A stretch of 64,000 nucleotides of DNA from Fenollaria sporofastidiosus (GCF_943169635.2 NZ_OW968186.1:558001-622000); one strand, 5' to 3'. Counted from the first letter of the stretch, positions 8,293 to 17,525 are shown. The notes: generated by a model from the letters alone, not told the origin. Numbers and translations are program-made.

Positions 8293-8931
8293 ATGAGAGT
8301 TAGAAGAAACACTAGTGTTTACATAAATTTTGAAGGTAGAGGCGAGGGTCAAAGAGATATGAGTAAGGTCTACGCATGTATACTAAGCGCAGTAGCCGTA
8401 GCTTTACTTGTCGCGTTTTACTTTTTGTATAGATACACAACAAGCCATGTATATATAAAGGAAGCGAGTGAGGACGCAAGGACTTATGAAGAGATCTGCA
8501 AAGAGACTACACTCGACCTTGAGAAGTTTAATAAGGCAGATGACAAGTTCAAGATGAAGATAGACGACGCAAGTTTTATTAAGGCGCAAGCAGAGTATTT
8601 TATGCCGCTTGAACCGAAGGAGAAACTTGACAAGAACTTTGCCAAGTCGTACAAAAAAGTCTTCGAAGACGAATACCTTTTCGCTGGCGATGCCAAACTG
8701 ATACCACTGAAGCTCTTGAAGGCACTGTCGCGTAACGAGATCAGACTCATTAAGGCAGAGATACTTGCGCGCCACGGCTATGAATTTAAGACAAAGGAAT
8801 TCGCTGATTACTTCAAAAGAAAGTCGTGGTACAAGCCCGATGAGCATTACAATAGTGCGTTTTTGTCGAGTACTGAGGCGCAGAATATAGCGTTTATTGT
8901 ACAATATGAAAAAGAACTCGATCGCAAATAA
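8293..8931 (+). CDS. Membrane-anchored YARHG-domain protein
   Basis: The 212-residue protein has one N-terminal membrane helix (about residues 27-46, SKVYACILSAVAVALLVAF) and an extracytoplasmic C-terminal YARHG domain: LSRNEIRLIKAEILARHGYEF, then W and Y residues and SSTEAQNI. YARHG is a small domain of unknown function found on extracellular or peptidoglycan-associated proteins. The start at 8293 is preceded by AGGTGATGAA and the promoter above. An inner ATG at 8359 has a weaker site but would place the membrane helix right at the N-terminus. Confidence 0.8.
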   Translation: MRVRRNTSVYINFEGRGEGQRDMSKVYACILSAVAVALLVAFYFLYRYTTSHVYIKEASEDARTYEEICKETTLDLEKFNKADDKFKMKIDDASFIKAQAEYFMPLEPKEKLDKNFAKSYKKVFEDEYLFAGDAKLIPLKLLKALSRNEIRLIKAEILARHGYEFKTKEFADYFKRKSWYKPDEHYNSAFLSSTEAQNIAFIVQYEKELDRK

Positions 8932-9115
8932 AATTTCTTAATAAAATGCGCCCTTGAGCTCGTTCCATTCACGGCAATGCTCGCTTATTTCGCATTAAGT
9001 TGAGCTCTTTTGCTAGTTTTGAATTTTTTTGTCGCTGCGGAGTGCGCATTTGCACACCTCACTCCAAAAAATTCTGTACAACGCTAAATCATCTCGTTTT
9101 TCCTGCGAAATTTAC
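8932..9115 (+). repeat. Dispersed 3'-flanking repeat, family B (copy 1)
   Basis: This stretch starts at the stop codon of the YARHG gene and is a near-identical inverted copy of 21245-21420. Both copies begin with AATTTCTTAATAAAATGCGC and run through GTCGCTG(C/T)GGAGTGCGCATTTGCAC to TTCTGTACAACGC. No coding potential is seen. Confidence 0.8.
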
Positions 9116-9159
9116 TCGGTGTATATATACTGATAAAATATTTTGACAAAGCTAATTAG

Positions 9160-9665
9160 TGAGGAGAAAATATGTTTATTTAGATCAATAAGTGAGAAAA
9201 TTGTTATTCACGAGCGCAGCATTCGGAGAAAACTGTTTAGTGAGAAAAGATATGTTCCAAAAGAAGCGCATTGAGACAAATTGCTTCAATTGCTTTGCGT
9301 AGGACGACGGCCACAAATCCATCTAGTTGAGCGTAGCGAACGAATATGGATTTGTAGTCGGACAAGCTTAGCAATTGTCAATTTGTTGAACTAAGCTTCG
9401 TGGAACTATCTTTTCGATGTGCGAACGGATATGAGATCACAGGTGAGTAAGCTTAGAAATTTCCAATTTGAGAAGCCTAAGTCACGAGTAATACACTTTT
9501 CGATTACTAAGACAGCCTCCATAGGCGCAGCGAGAGAGGTAATCACTTTTCGTTATTCAGATCATATTAAATCACTTTTCGATTAATAATGCATTTTCGT
9601 AGACGAGCAAGTGAGAGAAAACAATTTTCGTGATACACGCAAAACAATTTTTTATGAACAAGAGA
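9160..9665 (+). repeat. Mosaic dispersed repeat, family C
   Basis: Blocks such as CACGAGCGCAGCATTCGGAG, ATTGAGACAAATTGCT, GTAGGACGACGGCC, AGTTGAGCGTAGCGAACGAA and GTGGAACTATCTTTTCGATG recur in the same order at 46345-46660, and partly, inverted, at 20900-21170. The block order is shuffled between copies, so this is a mosaic rather than a single simple element. No gene is seen in 8932-9772. Confidence 0.75.
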
Positions 9666-9675
9666 AAAACATATG

Positions 9676-9708
9676 GAGCTTATCCTAATCAGATAGGCTC
9701 TCTTTTTT
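9676..9708 (+). terminator. Terminator-like hairpin before the SLH gene
   Basis: GAGCTTATC / GATAGGCTC pairs around a 7-base loop and is followed by TCTTTTTT. It insulates the SLH gene from upstream transcription. Confidence 0.65.
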
Positions 9709-9772
9709 GTTTGAAAAAAGCTATATTATGGTATAAATAAGTATAATCAATATTCATACAGGAGGTAATACT

Positions 9773-12253
9773 ATGAAGATGAAGAAAATTTTATCCATTG
9801 TCCTAGCTTTCGTCTTAGTACTAGGTACTATGAGCGCAAGCTTTGCACAAAATGAAGCAATGAGCAATAAAGACAAGATTGACTACCTTGTTTCAAAGGG
9901 ATATGTCAAAGGTGACGCGAAAGGACTTAGACTAGCAGACCCTATCACTAGAGAAGAGTTTGCAGCTATGCTTACAAGAACACTTGGCAAGGAAAGTCTT
10001 GCTGACAAGGCAATCAACCTACCTAGCAAGTTTAGCGATATGGCTATGGGACGCTGGTCAAACGGCTTTGTCAATATCGCAAGCGAGCTAAAGATCATCA
10101 GTGGATACGAAGACGGCACTTTCAAACCTAGAAACAATGTTAGGTATCAAGAGGCCATCAAGATGCTTGCTGTGGCAGCTGGCGGAACTGATATCAAGGC
10201 AGGAGAAGGTGCTAACTGGGCTCTACCATACATCACATACGCTGCAAGTAATGGCGTGCTTGATGGACTTATGGACCTTGATTACAAGGCACAAGCTAGT
10301 AGGGAGAACGTTTTTGTAATGATATACAACCTTCTTAAGGGTATGAAGGAAGCTGATTTATCAAAGCTTACTGCCATAGTTACAAAGACAAATGCAAATT
10401 CAAATCTAAGTGAAAAGCAAGCAGAGATACTTGTATTAAAATCAAGCTTAGATGGCTTCAAAGAAGGTAAGGCCTACATCATTGACCTTAAAGACGGCAT
10501 GGACCCTATGGACATAGTTGGCAAGGTATACGACCTAGACATCGACCAAAAGAACATGATTAAGACATACAGAGACAGCGCCATCGCAAAGACTGAAATC
10601 GCGCCTATCAATATCAAAGGTGCAAGACTATATGTAGGAGACTCTACTAAGGAATCAACAGTTCTTGAAGATAAGGCTGCTCTTACAGAGCAAAAGTTCC
10701 GCGGAGGAGCTGTTAACGGCAAGTACTTTGATTTATTCAACGACTTTGCTAAAGAGACAAACTACAAGGCAGACCTTGCATATGTAACAAGCGTTTCTGC
10801 AAAAGTTGTCTATATCAAGGCCTACACATTCGAAGACATCATGCCACTTATCTCTTATGACAATGGAGCAGTTAAAGTTCTTGACGACGAAACAGGCGCT
10901 ATTGTAAAGAGAAATCTTAAGAAGGCATATATCTATAATGATGGCAAGCTTGCGGCAATAGACCCTGCTAAGCTTGAAAAGTACGACGTTTTGCACTTCT
11001 ACGCAAGTGATGAGGCTATAGTCGTAAGAAATAAGGTAGAAGGAGAAGGCGCTAAGTACAAGATCAGTAGAGATGGAGCCTTCATCAACCTAGCTAATAA
11101 AGACTACAAGCTATCAGATGAAAAATCAAGAAGAGCCGTTGCAACTATTGACGAAAAAGTATTCACACAAGTGAACGCACAAAAGTACAACGACGAAGTA
11201 AAACTACTAATCAATGAAAAAGTTAATCTTGCACTAGACATCTTTGGCAATGTTCAAGTGATCTACGGCAAGCTTTCATTCGATGAAGACGTCTTTATGA
11301 TAGACAGAGTTACTACAAACGCAGTCGCTCTTATTGACAGAGACGGCAAAGAAGTGAGAGTTCAAGACTCACTAGACCTTAAGATTTATAAAGATGGCAA
11401 GGAGATAAGACTATCCGAGCTTAACAACTACGACATGGTTTACGCACTATATACAAAGGATGCAGTACAAAAACTATTTGTATTGACAGGACACGCTGAC
11501 TATGCCAAGGACTTCAAGCCGCTTGACAGAGATGCAAAGACATACAAGGTCTTCGCACCTACAAAGAGCGTTAAGAGAAGCACTATCTACGTGGCAGGCA
11601 AAGAAGTGAACCTTCTTGACAATACTTTGCTATATAATTTAGTAGAAGTAGGCAAGGACTACAAAGTTGAAACTATTAGCCTAGATGAAGTAAAGAACGC
11701 AGGCTTTAATAAGACAGTAACAGCTTATGTATTCACAGTTAAGGACCTAAACGCAAAAGACGTTACTAAGTACGACAGCTTCCGCGGCGCAGATGATGCA
11801 CCAGTTGCTATAGTATTTAAAAACGTTGAAAAGAAGAAAGTAGTTGACACAGAAGACATACTTGAGCTAAGAAGCGACTACGATTCCAAACTTGATAAGT
11901 CCTTCGAAGGCTACGACAAGACAAAAACACTTAGAGTCTACGACACAGACGGCGCAAGCTTCCCTAATGCTAAAGCAGGCGATATCGTTAAGCTAAGCCT
12001 TGACAAAGATAAAAAAGTTTTAAGAGTAGATAAGCTCATCACAAGCCTAAGCGAAGAGTACACAATCACAAACGTATTATACGACGCAGGTGGCGCAGAA
12101 AAATTAATCCTTAAAGATAGCAAAGGTAAAGTTCAAAACCTATTCACAAACGATAAAAGGATAGTTTTCGGCAAGAACTATGCGAAGGATAGTGTGATTA
12201 AGATTGCATTAAATGAGAGTGCAGAGGTGTACGTAATATCTGTAATAAAGTAA
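9773..12253 (+). CDS. S-layer-homology (SLH) domain surface protein
   Basis: The 826-residue secreted protein has a signal peptide (residues 1-25, hydrophobic run ending ASFAQ) and then three SLH-type repeats across about residues 30-200. Signatures are ITREEFAAML, FSDMAMGRWSNGFVNIASELKIISGYEDGTFKPRNNVRYQEAIKML and WALPYITYAASNGVLDGL. SLH domains bind pyruvylated secondary cell-wall polymer. The remaining 600 residues are rich in Lys/Asp beta-strand-like segments with no recognised enzyme motif, similar in style to the long structural region of S-layer-type proteins. The start has an ideal AGGAGG site. It is monocistronic and strongly expressed by appearance; a structural S-layer or large cell-wall role is inferred. 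Confidence 0.9.
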   Translation: MKMKKILSIVLAFVLVLGTMSASFAQNEAMSNKDKIDYLVSKGYVKGDAKGLRLADPITREEFAAMLTRTLGKESLADKAINLPSKFSDMAMGRWSNGFVNIASELKIISGYEDGTFKPRNNVRYQEAIKMLAVAAGGTDIKAGEGANWALPYITYAASNGVLDGLMDLDYKAQASRENVFVMIYNLLKGMKEADLSKLTAIVTKTNANSNLSEKQAEILVLKSSLDGFKEGKAYIIDLKDGMDPMDIVGKVYDLDIDQKNMIKTYRDSAIAKTEIAPINIKGARLYVGDSTKESTVLEDKAALTEQKFRGGAVNGKYFDLFNDFAKETNYKADLAYVTSVSAKVVYIKAYTFEDIMPLISYDNGAVKVLDDETGAIVKRNLKKAYIYNDGKLAAIDPAKLEKYDVLHFYASDEAIVVRNKVEGEGAKYKISRDGAFINLANKDYKLSDEKSRRAVATIDEKVFTQVNAQKYNDEVKLLINEKVNLALDIFGNVQVIYGKLSFDEDVFMIDRVTTNAVALIDRDGKEVRVQDSLDLKIYKDGKEIRLSELNNYDMVYALYTKDAVQKLFVLTGHADYAKDFKPLDRDAKTYKVFAPTKSVKRSTIYVAGKEVNLLDNTLLYNLVEVGKDYKVETISLDEVKNAGFNKTVTAYVFTVKDLNAKDVTKYDSFRGADDAPVAIVFKNVEKKKVVDTEDILELRSDYDSKLDKSFEGYDKTKTLRVYDTDGASFPNAKAGDIVKLSLDKDKKVLRVDKLITSLSEEYTITNVLYDAGGAEKLILKDSKGKVQNLFTNDKRIVFGKNYAKDSVIKIALNESAEVYVISVIK

Positions 12254-12545
12254 TTTCGCATTCGATTTGCGCCTAGAGCTTGTTAATTTCATACACCAAG
12301 AGAACGAGTGCTAGCGATGTTCGATTGGCTATGTATGATTTATTCCAGAGATCACAAAGGTGTCGAGCAAGGCGAAGACAGCTTTGATTGATCTTACGGA
12401 TCGATTTTTGCCAATGCTCAGGTACGATCTGTACATTCCGCTTGACAAAAATCTCCACATCGCTTTATCCATAAATTTTTCCAGCAAAATCTTTGGCGGG
12501 GTATGTATAGAGAGGCGGTTCATCGCTTCGTAAAAAATTAGCTTA
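12254..12545 (+). repeat. Dispersed 3'-flanking repeat (mosaic copy)
   Basis: The repeat begins immediately after the SLH stop codon. It contains the TTTCGCATTC left end, the CACCAAGAGAACGAG module also found at 42160 and 51770, and the GTACATTCCGCTTGACAAAA module also found at 42.3 and 45.8-46.2 kb. Short ORFs on the minus strand here are repeat artefacts. Confidence 0.75.
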
Positions 12546-12554
12546 ATTAAAATA

Positions 12555-12586
12555 GGGATCGATATAAATTATCGATCTCTTTTTTT
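12555..12586 (+). terminator. Intrinsic terminator downstream of the SLH gene
   Basis: The perfect stem GATCGATA / TATCGATC is followed by TCTTTTTTT. Confidence 0.8.
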
Positions 12587-12596
12587 GACCAAACTC

Positions 12597-12625
12597 TTGA
12601 CTTTTTATTTAACGTACGGTATAAT
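12597..12625 (+). promoter_or_regulatory. Promoter/operator of the toxin-antitoxin pair
   Basis: TTGACT at 12597-12602, 17-base spacer, perfect TATAAT at 12620-12625. The -10 box is bracketed by GTAC on both sides (GTAC-N8-GTAC, 12614-12629), a palindromic arrangement suited to autorepression by the antitoxin; the operator role is inferred. Confidence 0.75.
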
Positions 12626-12644
12626 GTACATAAGAGGTGATATT

Positions 12645-12893
12645 ATGAAAAGCATGAACGTTACTAACTTTAGAAAAGATATATTTAAGGTACTAGAAGA
12701 CACTGTAAAATACAACAGCGTTGTGAATGTGTCAACAAAAGAAGGAAATGCAGTACTTATGAGCGAAGATGATTATGAGGGAATTATGGAGACTTTATAT
12801 TTAAGCTCAATTCCAGGACTTAAAGAAAGCATAATAGAAGGACTTAATGCTGGGCCAGAAGAGTATGTGAGTGAAGACGATGTTAGATGGTAA
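12645..12893 (+). CDS. Phd/YefM-family antitoxin
   Basis: The 82-residue protein begins MKSMNVTNFRKDIFKVLEDTV, the typical YefM/Phd N-terminal DNA-binding fold, and continues with VVNVSTKEGNAVLMSEDDYEGIMETLYL, the family's strand-helix block. The C-terminal segment is acidic and likely disordered, as expected for a toxin-binding tail. The ATG at 12645 follows AGAGGTGAT. Its end overlaps the toxin start, so the two are coupled. The pair should be self-regulated through the promoter above. Confidence 0.9.
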   Translation: MKSMNVTNFRKDIFKVLEDTVKYNSVVNVSTKEGNAVLMSEDDYEGIMETLYLSSIPGLKESIIEGLNAGPEEYVSEDDVRW

Positions 12894-13152
12894 TTATAAA
12901 ATATTCTATTCTAAAAAGGCTTTAAAAGATATTGATAATATAAAAAGTGCTGGACTTGAAAATACAGTAAAATCATTGATTGAAATAATAAAAGAAGATC
13001 CATTTACTAGTCCACCACTGTTTAAAAAGCTTGTTGGCGATATGAAAGGAGCCTACTCAAGAAGAATAAATTATCAACACAGGTTGATTTATAAAGTAGA
13101 CAAAGATAGTAATAGTGTTTATATAATTAGAATGTGGTCACACTATGAATAA
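12880..13152 (+). CDS. Txe/YoeB-family mRNA interferase toxin
   Basis: This short basic protein has the RelE-fold YoeB pattern: FYSKKALKDIDNI, a helical middle, GDMKGAYSRRINYQHRLIYKV and a C-terminal RMWSHYE. The conserved Arg in SRRI, the H-R-L-I-Y strand and the terminal His-Tyr are the active-site elements of ribosome-dependent mRNA cleavage in this family. The reading frame also opens at a GTG at 12871; I prefer the ATG at 12880, which better fits YoeB length. It overlaps the antitoxin gene, the usual arrangement for this type II system. Confidence 0.9.
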   Translation: MLDGNYKIFYSKKALKDIDNIKSAGLENTVKSLIEIIKEDPFTSPPLFKKLVGDMKGAYSRRINYQHRLIYKVDKDSNSVYIIRMWSHYE

Positions 13153-13160
13153 AAGTTTAT

Positions 13161-13195
13161 AAAGCGATGCGTTTATTACGTGTCGCTTTTTTATT
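13161..13195 (+). terminator. Terminator of the toxin-antitoxin operon
   Basis: AAAGCGATGCG pairs with CGTGTCGCTTT around a TTTATTA loop, followed by TTTT. It begins 9 bases after the toxin stop. Confidence 0.75.
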
Positions 13196-13259
13196 TATGG
13201 CTCTATGTCAAATATTGAGGAGACTTTTTTGTTGCTTAAGGCCATTTATTTACTAAGTG

Positions 13260-13298
13260 CAAAAAAAGCCCTCCTTACTGATTCTTCAGTAAGGAGGG
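13260..13298 (-). terminator. Strong terminator of the transglutaminase-like gene
   Basis: The 13-bp stem CCCTCCTTACTGA / TCAGTAAGGAGGG (13269-13298) is followed on the minus strand by CTTTTTTT. Confidence 0.9.
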
Positions 13299-13338
13299 TA
13301 GATATTTTACAATTAAACCAACTGCTTTATTTTTTAAG

Positions 13339-14145
13339 CTATTTAACTTTTTTTTGATTATCTAACTTTAATCCATCTACATCTTTTAAATTAATAGGTT
13401 TAAAGTATTCTACATAACCATTATTTAAATCCACTTTTTTAAGTTCTACTTTACGTCTATTCTCTTGGTCCTCTGGAATTTTTCCATTATTAAGCCATTC
13501 AGTAATATAAATTCGAAGCTCACTATATCTTTTTGCATTATGATTATAGTGCATATCCTTGGCTATTTGTTCTTGATTTGCTCCTCTATTAATGAATAAT
13601 TGTATTACCTCTTCTGTTTTTTGTTCATCTCTTAAATTAGTATAAGTGGTAGACTCAAAATAATATGGCTCACCCTTATCGTTGATAGTAATTAAAGCAA
13701 CATGCCCATACTTAGTACCATCTTTTTCTGTACCTTTAAGAAGTATAGATTTATATGGCAATCCAGCTTTCTTAAATAATTTAGCAGCAAACACAGATAA
13801 ACTATGACAGTTGCCTTTCTTGCTATCTAAATTAATAGTATCTCCAGCATTATGGCTATATTTTAAATTGTAATTAATCATATAATTAACTACGTCTTTA
13901 ATTTTGCCCTCTGGAGTATCTGCACTAGTTTTAAAGCTGTTAATGTAAGCTTCTGTCTTAGGTCCAACTTTATATCCATCATAAGGGAGCTCTGAGTTAG
14001 TCTCCCAAATACCCATCGTGCCATTATCAAAAATATCAGCTTCATATTTAAAATTACTCAAATCTTCTTTTATTTGAGCATTAGCTATAGGTGAAAACAC
14101 AAATAGCATTACTAGTGTAATAGTTAATATCCTTTTAAATTTCAT
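13339..14145 (-). CDS. Secreted transglutaminase-like protein
   Basis: The 268-residue protein has a clear signal peptide (residues 1-24, ending IANAQ). About residues 95-175 look like a bacterial transglutaminase-like Cys-protease fold: a Cys in KKGNCHSLSVFAAKLFKKAGL, a His in KYGHVALI and a following YYFESTTY strand, giving candidate Cys and His of the triad. The frame opens at a GTG at 14154, but GGAAGG lies nine bases before the ATG at 14145, so I start there. Base composition is visibly more AT-rich than its neighbours and codon choice is plainer, which hints at transfer. Whether it cross-links, cleaves or is inactive cannot be read from the sequence. Confidence 0.75.
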   Translation of the reverse strand: MKFKRILTITLVMLFVFSPIANAQIKEDLSNFKYEADIFDNGTMGIWETNSELPYDGYKVGPKTEAYINSFKTSADTPEGKIKDVVNYMINYNLKYSHNAGDTINLDSKKGNCHSLSVFAAKLFKKAGLPYKSILLKGTEKDGTKYGHVALITINDKGEPYYFESTTYTNLRDEQKTEEVIQLFINRGANQEQIAKDMHYNHNAKRYSELRIYITEWLNNGKIPEDQENRRKVELKKVDLNNGYVEYFKPINLKDVDGLKLDNQKKVK

Positions 14146-14371
14146 ATAAAACACCTTCCTTATTTGTTTGTTTTTCTACTCTAATGTATACTTCTAATTT
14201 AGATTTAATTAACTTAATTATATCACATTATTATTTTTATTACAATGTAAACTACATGGATTATAAAGAAAAAGAATAATATAAATTAGAAACGTATCGC
14301 AAATCATCTAAGCCCACCCCCACCGTTTAAAATCACTTCTCTTTGGGCATATATACTTTAGAGGTGATATT

Positions 14372-15316
14372 ATGAAGATTGTTTTCTTAGACATGTACAA
14401 TTCAAATCCGGGCGACATTGACACGTCCATGTTCAAGGATTTTGGCGAATTCACTACATACGACAGAACTAATCCATCAGATATAAAAGAAAGAATAAAG
14501 GATGCGGACATCGTGATCACAAATAAGGTAAGGCTTGGCAAGGCTGAGCTTGAGGGCAGCAAGGTGAAGTTCATAGCCGAGGCGGCAACTGGCTTCGATA
14601 ACATTGACCTAAATGCCATTAAGGAGCTTGGCATTGGCCTTGCGAATGTGCCTAGCTACTCAACATATTCGGTTGTGCAGCTAACACTTGCTCACTTACT
14701 TAATGCTGTTAACGATGTCTATTCTTATGCTCAAAAGGTTCGCGAGGGAGCATGGGTGGACAGCCAAGACTTTAATTTCTTCCTAGGTACTATACACGAG
14801 CTTGCAGGCAAGACTGCGGGCATCGTTGGCTATGGTGATATCGGTCAAAAGGTAGCTGATGCATATAGGGCTCTTGGTATGAAGGTCATTGCTTTAAAAG
14901 TAGCGGGTCACCATGCGGACGGGGACTTCTTCCGTGACTACGAAGACTTTTTCAAAGAAGCTGACATAGTGAGCCTTCACGCGCCAATGAACGCGGATTC
15001 AAAAGAAATTATTAATAAAAAGAGCCTTGCTCTTATGAAAAACACAGCCATCATCATAAACACTGCACGCGGCGGTCTTATCAACGAATCTGATTTAGCT
15101 GACGCGCTTAAGAACGGCGATGTTGCTTTCTATGCATCAGACGTTGCGGCACCTGAACCTATGACTAAGGACAACAAGCTATACGCACTTAAAAACGCGG
15201 CTTTCACACCGCACATCGCTTGGGCATCTTTGGAAGCAAGACAAAGGCTTTACAAGGTGATTTATGACAACATCGATGCCTATGTTAATGGAAGGAGCTT
15301 AAACAGAATTGTCTAG
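14372..15316 (+). CDS. D-isomer-specific 2-hydroxyacid dehydrogenase (glycerate/hydroxypyruvate type)
   Basis: The 314-residue enzyme has the NAD-binding GYGDIGQ motif near residue 155, the catalytic Arg in NTARGG, a Glu in AAPEP and the catalytic His in TPHIAW. All are in the order of the D-2-hydroxyacid dehydrogenase family. The N-terminal FIAEAATGFDNID block matches glycerate dehydrogenases. The next reading frame starts eight bases inside its 3' end and encodes a glycerate-kinase-like domain, supporting hydroxypyruvate/glycerate as substrate. The ribosome binding site is AGAGGTGAT. Confidence 0.88.
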   Translation: MKIVFLDMYNSNPGDIDTSMFKDFGEFTTYDRTNPSDIKERIKDADIVITNKVRLGKAELEGSKVKFIAEAATGFDNIDLNAIKELGIGLANVPSYSTYSVVQLTLAHLLNAVNDVYSYAQKVREGAWVDSQDFNFFLGTIHELAGKTAGIVGYGDIGQKVADAYRALGMKVIALKVAGHHADGDFFRDYEDFFKEADIVSLHAPMNADSKEIINKKSLALMKNTAIIINTARGGLINESDLADALKNGDVAFYASDVAAPEPMTKDNKLYALKNAAFTPHIAWASLEARQRLYKVIYDNIDAYVNGRSLNRIV

Positions 15317-17525
15317 AAAGGTCGCACTTATCGCCGGCTCTTTCATATCGGGGATTTCTTCCTTGGAGCTACTTAAGGCGATAGAAGGAAAAATAAACGC
15401 TGATGTGGATATATATGCACTTCCAGACGGCTACGGCAACATCTATGAGGCGACAGAGGACCTAAAGTCCTTCAAGGTAGATGAGGCCATTGTCATGGAC
15501 GAGGAAGGAGTAGAACACACTCTTAAGTACCTCAGATGCGATGACAATGTCATTGTGTCCTTCTCGAGCATCATAAAGTACAGGATGAAGGGCGACTTAA
15601 GCTCGACTAGCTACCTTGCAGGCGCTCTTGTGAAGAAGCTTATAGAAAATGGCGAGAAGAAGATCACCATCAGTGTAGGTGGCAGCGGTGTCAATGACGC
15701 AGCTGTTGGCTTTTTGCGTGCCATGGGCGTGAAGTTCTACAATGTATTGAACGAAGAAGTGACAGAGACTAGGGACATATACAAGATCAAAGGCTTTAAC
15801 ACGACTGCCATGGACAGTTTAATTCACGGCGTTGACTTTAAGATCATCAAGTACTCAAAGATGCGCTTCATAGGCTACCGCGGCACGACATATCAAAACA
15901 GGCTCATCACGGACAATCTCATACTTGAGATCTTCGAGCGCAATATGGAAAACTTCCAATACCTACTTCAAAGCGCCTTCAATTGCAAGGCTAAAAACGT
16001 AGAGGCGGCAGGCGCAGGTGGCGGTTCGATGTTTTCACTTTGCATGTTTTTAAAACCAAAAGTTGTGGATCTTGGCGATTTTCTAGAAAAATATTTTAAT
16101 TTTGACAATATTACTCAAAAAAGTGATATAATAATCTTAGTTGACGACTATCTATCCTTAAAGCTTAGAAAAGAAAGCTTTAGGTCGCTAGTTCTTAATA
16201 AGGCAAAGAAGTATGACAAGAAGATCATAGGTCTTGCGCTCGACGCGGAAGAGGAGAAGGTATCCTTTATCGAGCAAGGCTTTACTAGGATGGTTGACCT
16301 TACATATGACTCCGAGTCACTAGATAGAGCGGCAAATATCATCAATAATTATTTAAAAGGAGAGGATGACATGGCTTACAAAGAAGAAGCACTTAAGTTT
16401 CATGAAGAAAAGAGAGGTAAATTAGAAGTAGTACCTAAGGTTGAAGTTAATAACGCGCACGACCTTGCACTTGCTTACACACCAGGTGTTGCAGAGCCTT
16501 GCAAGCTTATACACGACGACCCAGAATTGCAATACAAATACACTGCAAAAGGTAACCTCATAGCTGTAGTTACAGACGGTTCAGCAGTTCTTGGCCTTGG
16601 TAATATCGGCTCTAAGGCAGGTATGCCAGTTATGGAAGGAAAGTCCATATTATTCAAAAAGTTTGGCGGCGTTGACGCTTTCCCTATCATGCTAGATACA
16701 CAAGACGTTGACGAGATCGTAAACACAGTTAAGAACATCGCTCCAGGCTTTGGCGGCATTAACCTTGAAGATATAAGCGCGCCTAGATGCTTTGAGATAG
16801 AAAGAAAACTTGATGAGATGCTTGATATACCAGTCTTCCACGACGACCAATATGGCACAGCCATCGTCGTAACAGCTGCACTTATCAACGCATGCAAGCT
16901 AATAAAGAAGGATTATGCAGACCTTAAAGTCGTTATCAATGGTAGCGGCGCAGCAGGCATTGCCATCGCTTATATGATGCTTAACCTTGGCGTTAAGAAT
17001 ATACTTATCTGCGACTCAAAGGGCATTATCTACAGAGGCAACGAAAAGAACAACTGGATCAAGAAAGAGATCGCTGAAAAGACAAATCCAAAGAACGAAG
17101 AAGGCACACTTAAGGATGCCATGGTAGGAGCAGACGTATTCATAGGCGTATCAGCACCAGGAGTGCTTACAAAAGATATGATCAAGACTATGAACAAAGA
17201 CGCTATCGTCTTCGCTATGGCAAACCCAGTTCCAGAAATCTACCCAGACGAAGCAAAAGAAGCAGGCGCTAAGGTAGTTGGTACAGGTAGAAGCGATTTT
17301 CCTAACCAAATCAACAACTCACTTGCCTTCCCAGGTATATTCAGAGGCGCACTAGACAGACGCGCAAAGACTATTACCTTCGATATGAAGGTTGCAGCTG
17401 CACATGCAATCGCAAACCTTGTAGACGATAAAGACCTTACAGAAGAGCACATCATGCCAGATATGTTCGATGAGAGAGTTCCAAAAGTCGTTGCAAAAGC
17501 AGTTTACGACGCTTATAGAGAGTAA
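15309..17525 (+). CDS. Glycerate-kinase-like domain fused in frame to NAD(P)-malic enzyme
   Basis: One uninterrupted frame of 738 codons joins two proteins. Residues 1-354 resemble type-1 glycerate kinases (TSYLAGALVKKLIENGEKKITISVGGSGVNDAAVGFLRAMG; GAGAGGGSMFS). However, the N-terminal DSFKGSLS and ADGGEGT signatures are degenerate (GSFISGISS, LPDGYGN), so kinase activity is doubtful. Residues 355-738 are a full-length bacterial malic enzyme with YTPGVAEPC, GLGNIGS, EDISAPRCFEIE, PVFHDDQYGTAIV, GSGAAGIA and TGRSDFPNQINN. Translation begins at TTG 15309, overlapping the dehydrogenase gene, with GGAAGGAG upstream. An internal ATG at 16371 has its own strong ribosome binding site, so free malic enzyme (384 residues, the usual size) may also be made. 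Malic enzyme decarboxylates malate to pyruvate. Confidence 0.85.
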   Translation: MSRKVALIAGSFISGISSLELLKAIEGKINADVDIYALPDGYGNIYEATEDLKSFKVDEAIVMDEEGVEHTLKYLRCDDNVIVSFSSIIKYRMKGDLSSTSYLAGALVKKLIENGEKKITISVGGSGVNDAAVGFLRAMGVKFYNVLNEEVTETRDIYKIKGFNTTAMDSLIHGVDFKIIKYSKMRFIGYRGTTYQNRLITDNLILEIFERNMENFQYLLQSAFNCKAKNVEAAGAGGGSMFSLCMFLKPKVVDLGDFLEKYFNFDNITQKSDIIILVDDYLSLKLRKESFRSLVLNKAKKYDKKIIGLALDAEEEKVSFIEQGFTRMVDLTYDSESLDRAANIINNYLKGEDDMAYKEEALKFHEEKRGKLEVVPKVEVNNAHDLALAYTPGVAEPCKLIHDDPELQYKYTAKGNLIAVVTDGSAVLGLGNIGSKAGMPVMEGKSILFKKFGGVDAFPIMLDTQDVDEIVNTVKNIAPGFGGINLEDISAPRCFEIERKLDEMLDIPVFHDDQYGTAIVVTAALINACKLIKKDYADLKVVINGSGAAGIAIAYMMLNLGVKNILICDSKGIIYRGNEKNNWIKKEIAEKTNPKNEEGTLKDAMVGADVFIGVSAPGVLTKDMIKTMNKDAIVFAMANPVPEIYPDEAKEAGAKVVGTGRSDFPNQINNSLAFPGIFRGALDRRAKTITFDMKVAAAHAIANLVDDKDLTEEHIMPDMFDERVPKVVAKAVYDAYRE
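16359..16373 (+). promoter_or_regulatory. Internal ribosome binding site and ATG of the malic enzyme part
   Basis: AAGGAGAGG sits about seven bases ahead of the ATG at 16371, in frame with the upstream kinase-like domain, and the protein from this ATG starts exactly where stand-alone malic enzymes start. Confidence 0.7.

Noticed and set aside
8404..8904. 166-codon minus-strand ORF
   Set aside because: It lies opposite the YARHG-domain gene, which has a promoter, ribosome binding site and recognisable domain; the antisense product shows none.
12273..12523. Two overlapping minus-strand ORFs of 61-64 codons
   Set aside because: They lie wholly within dispersed repeat sequence and lack ribosome binding sites.
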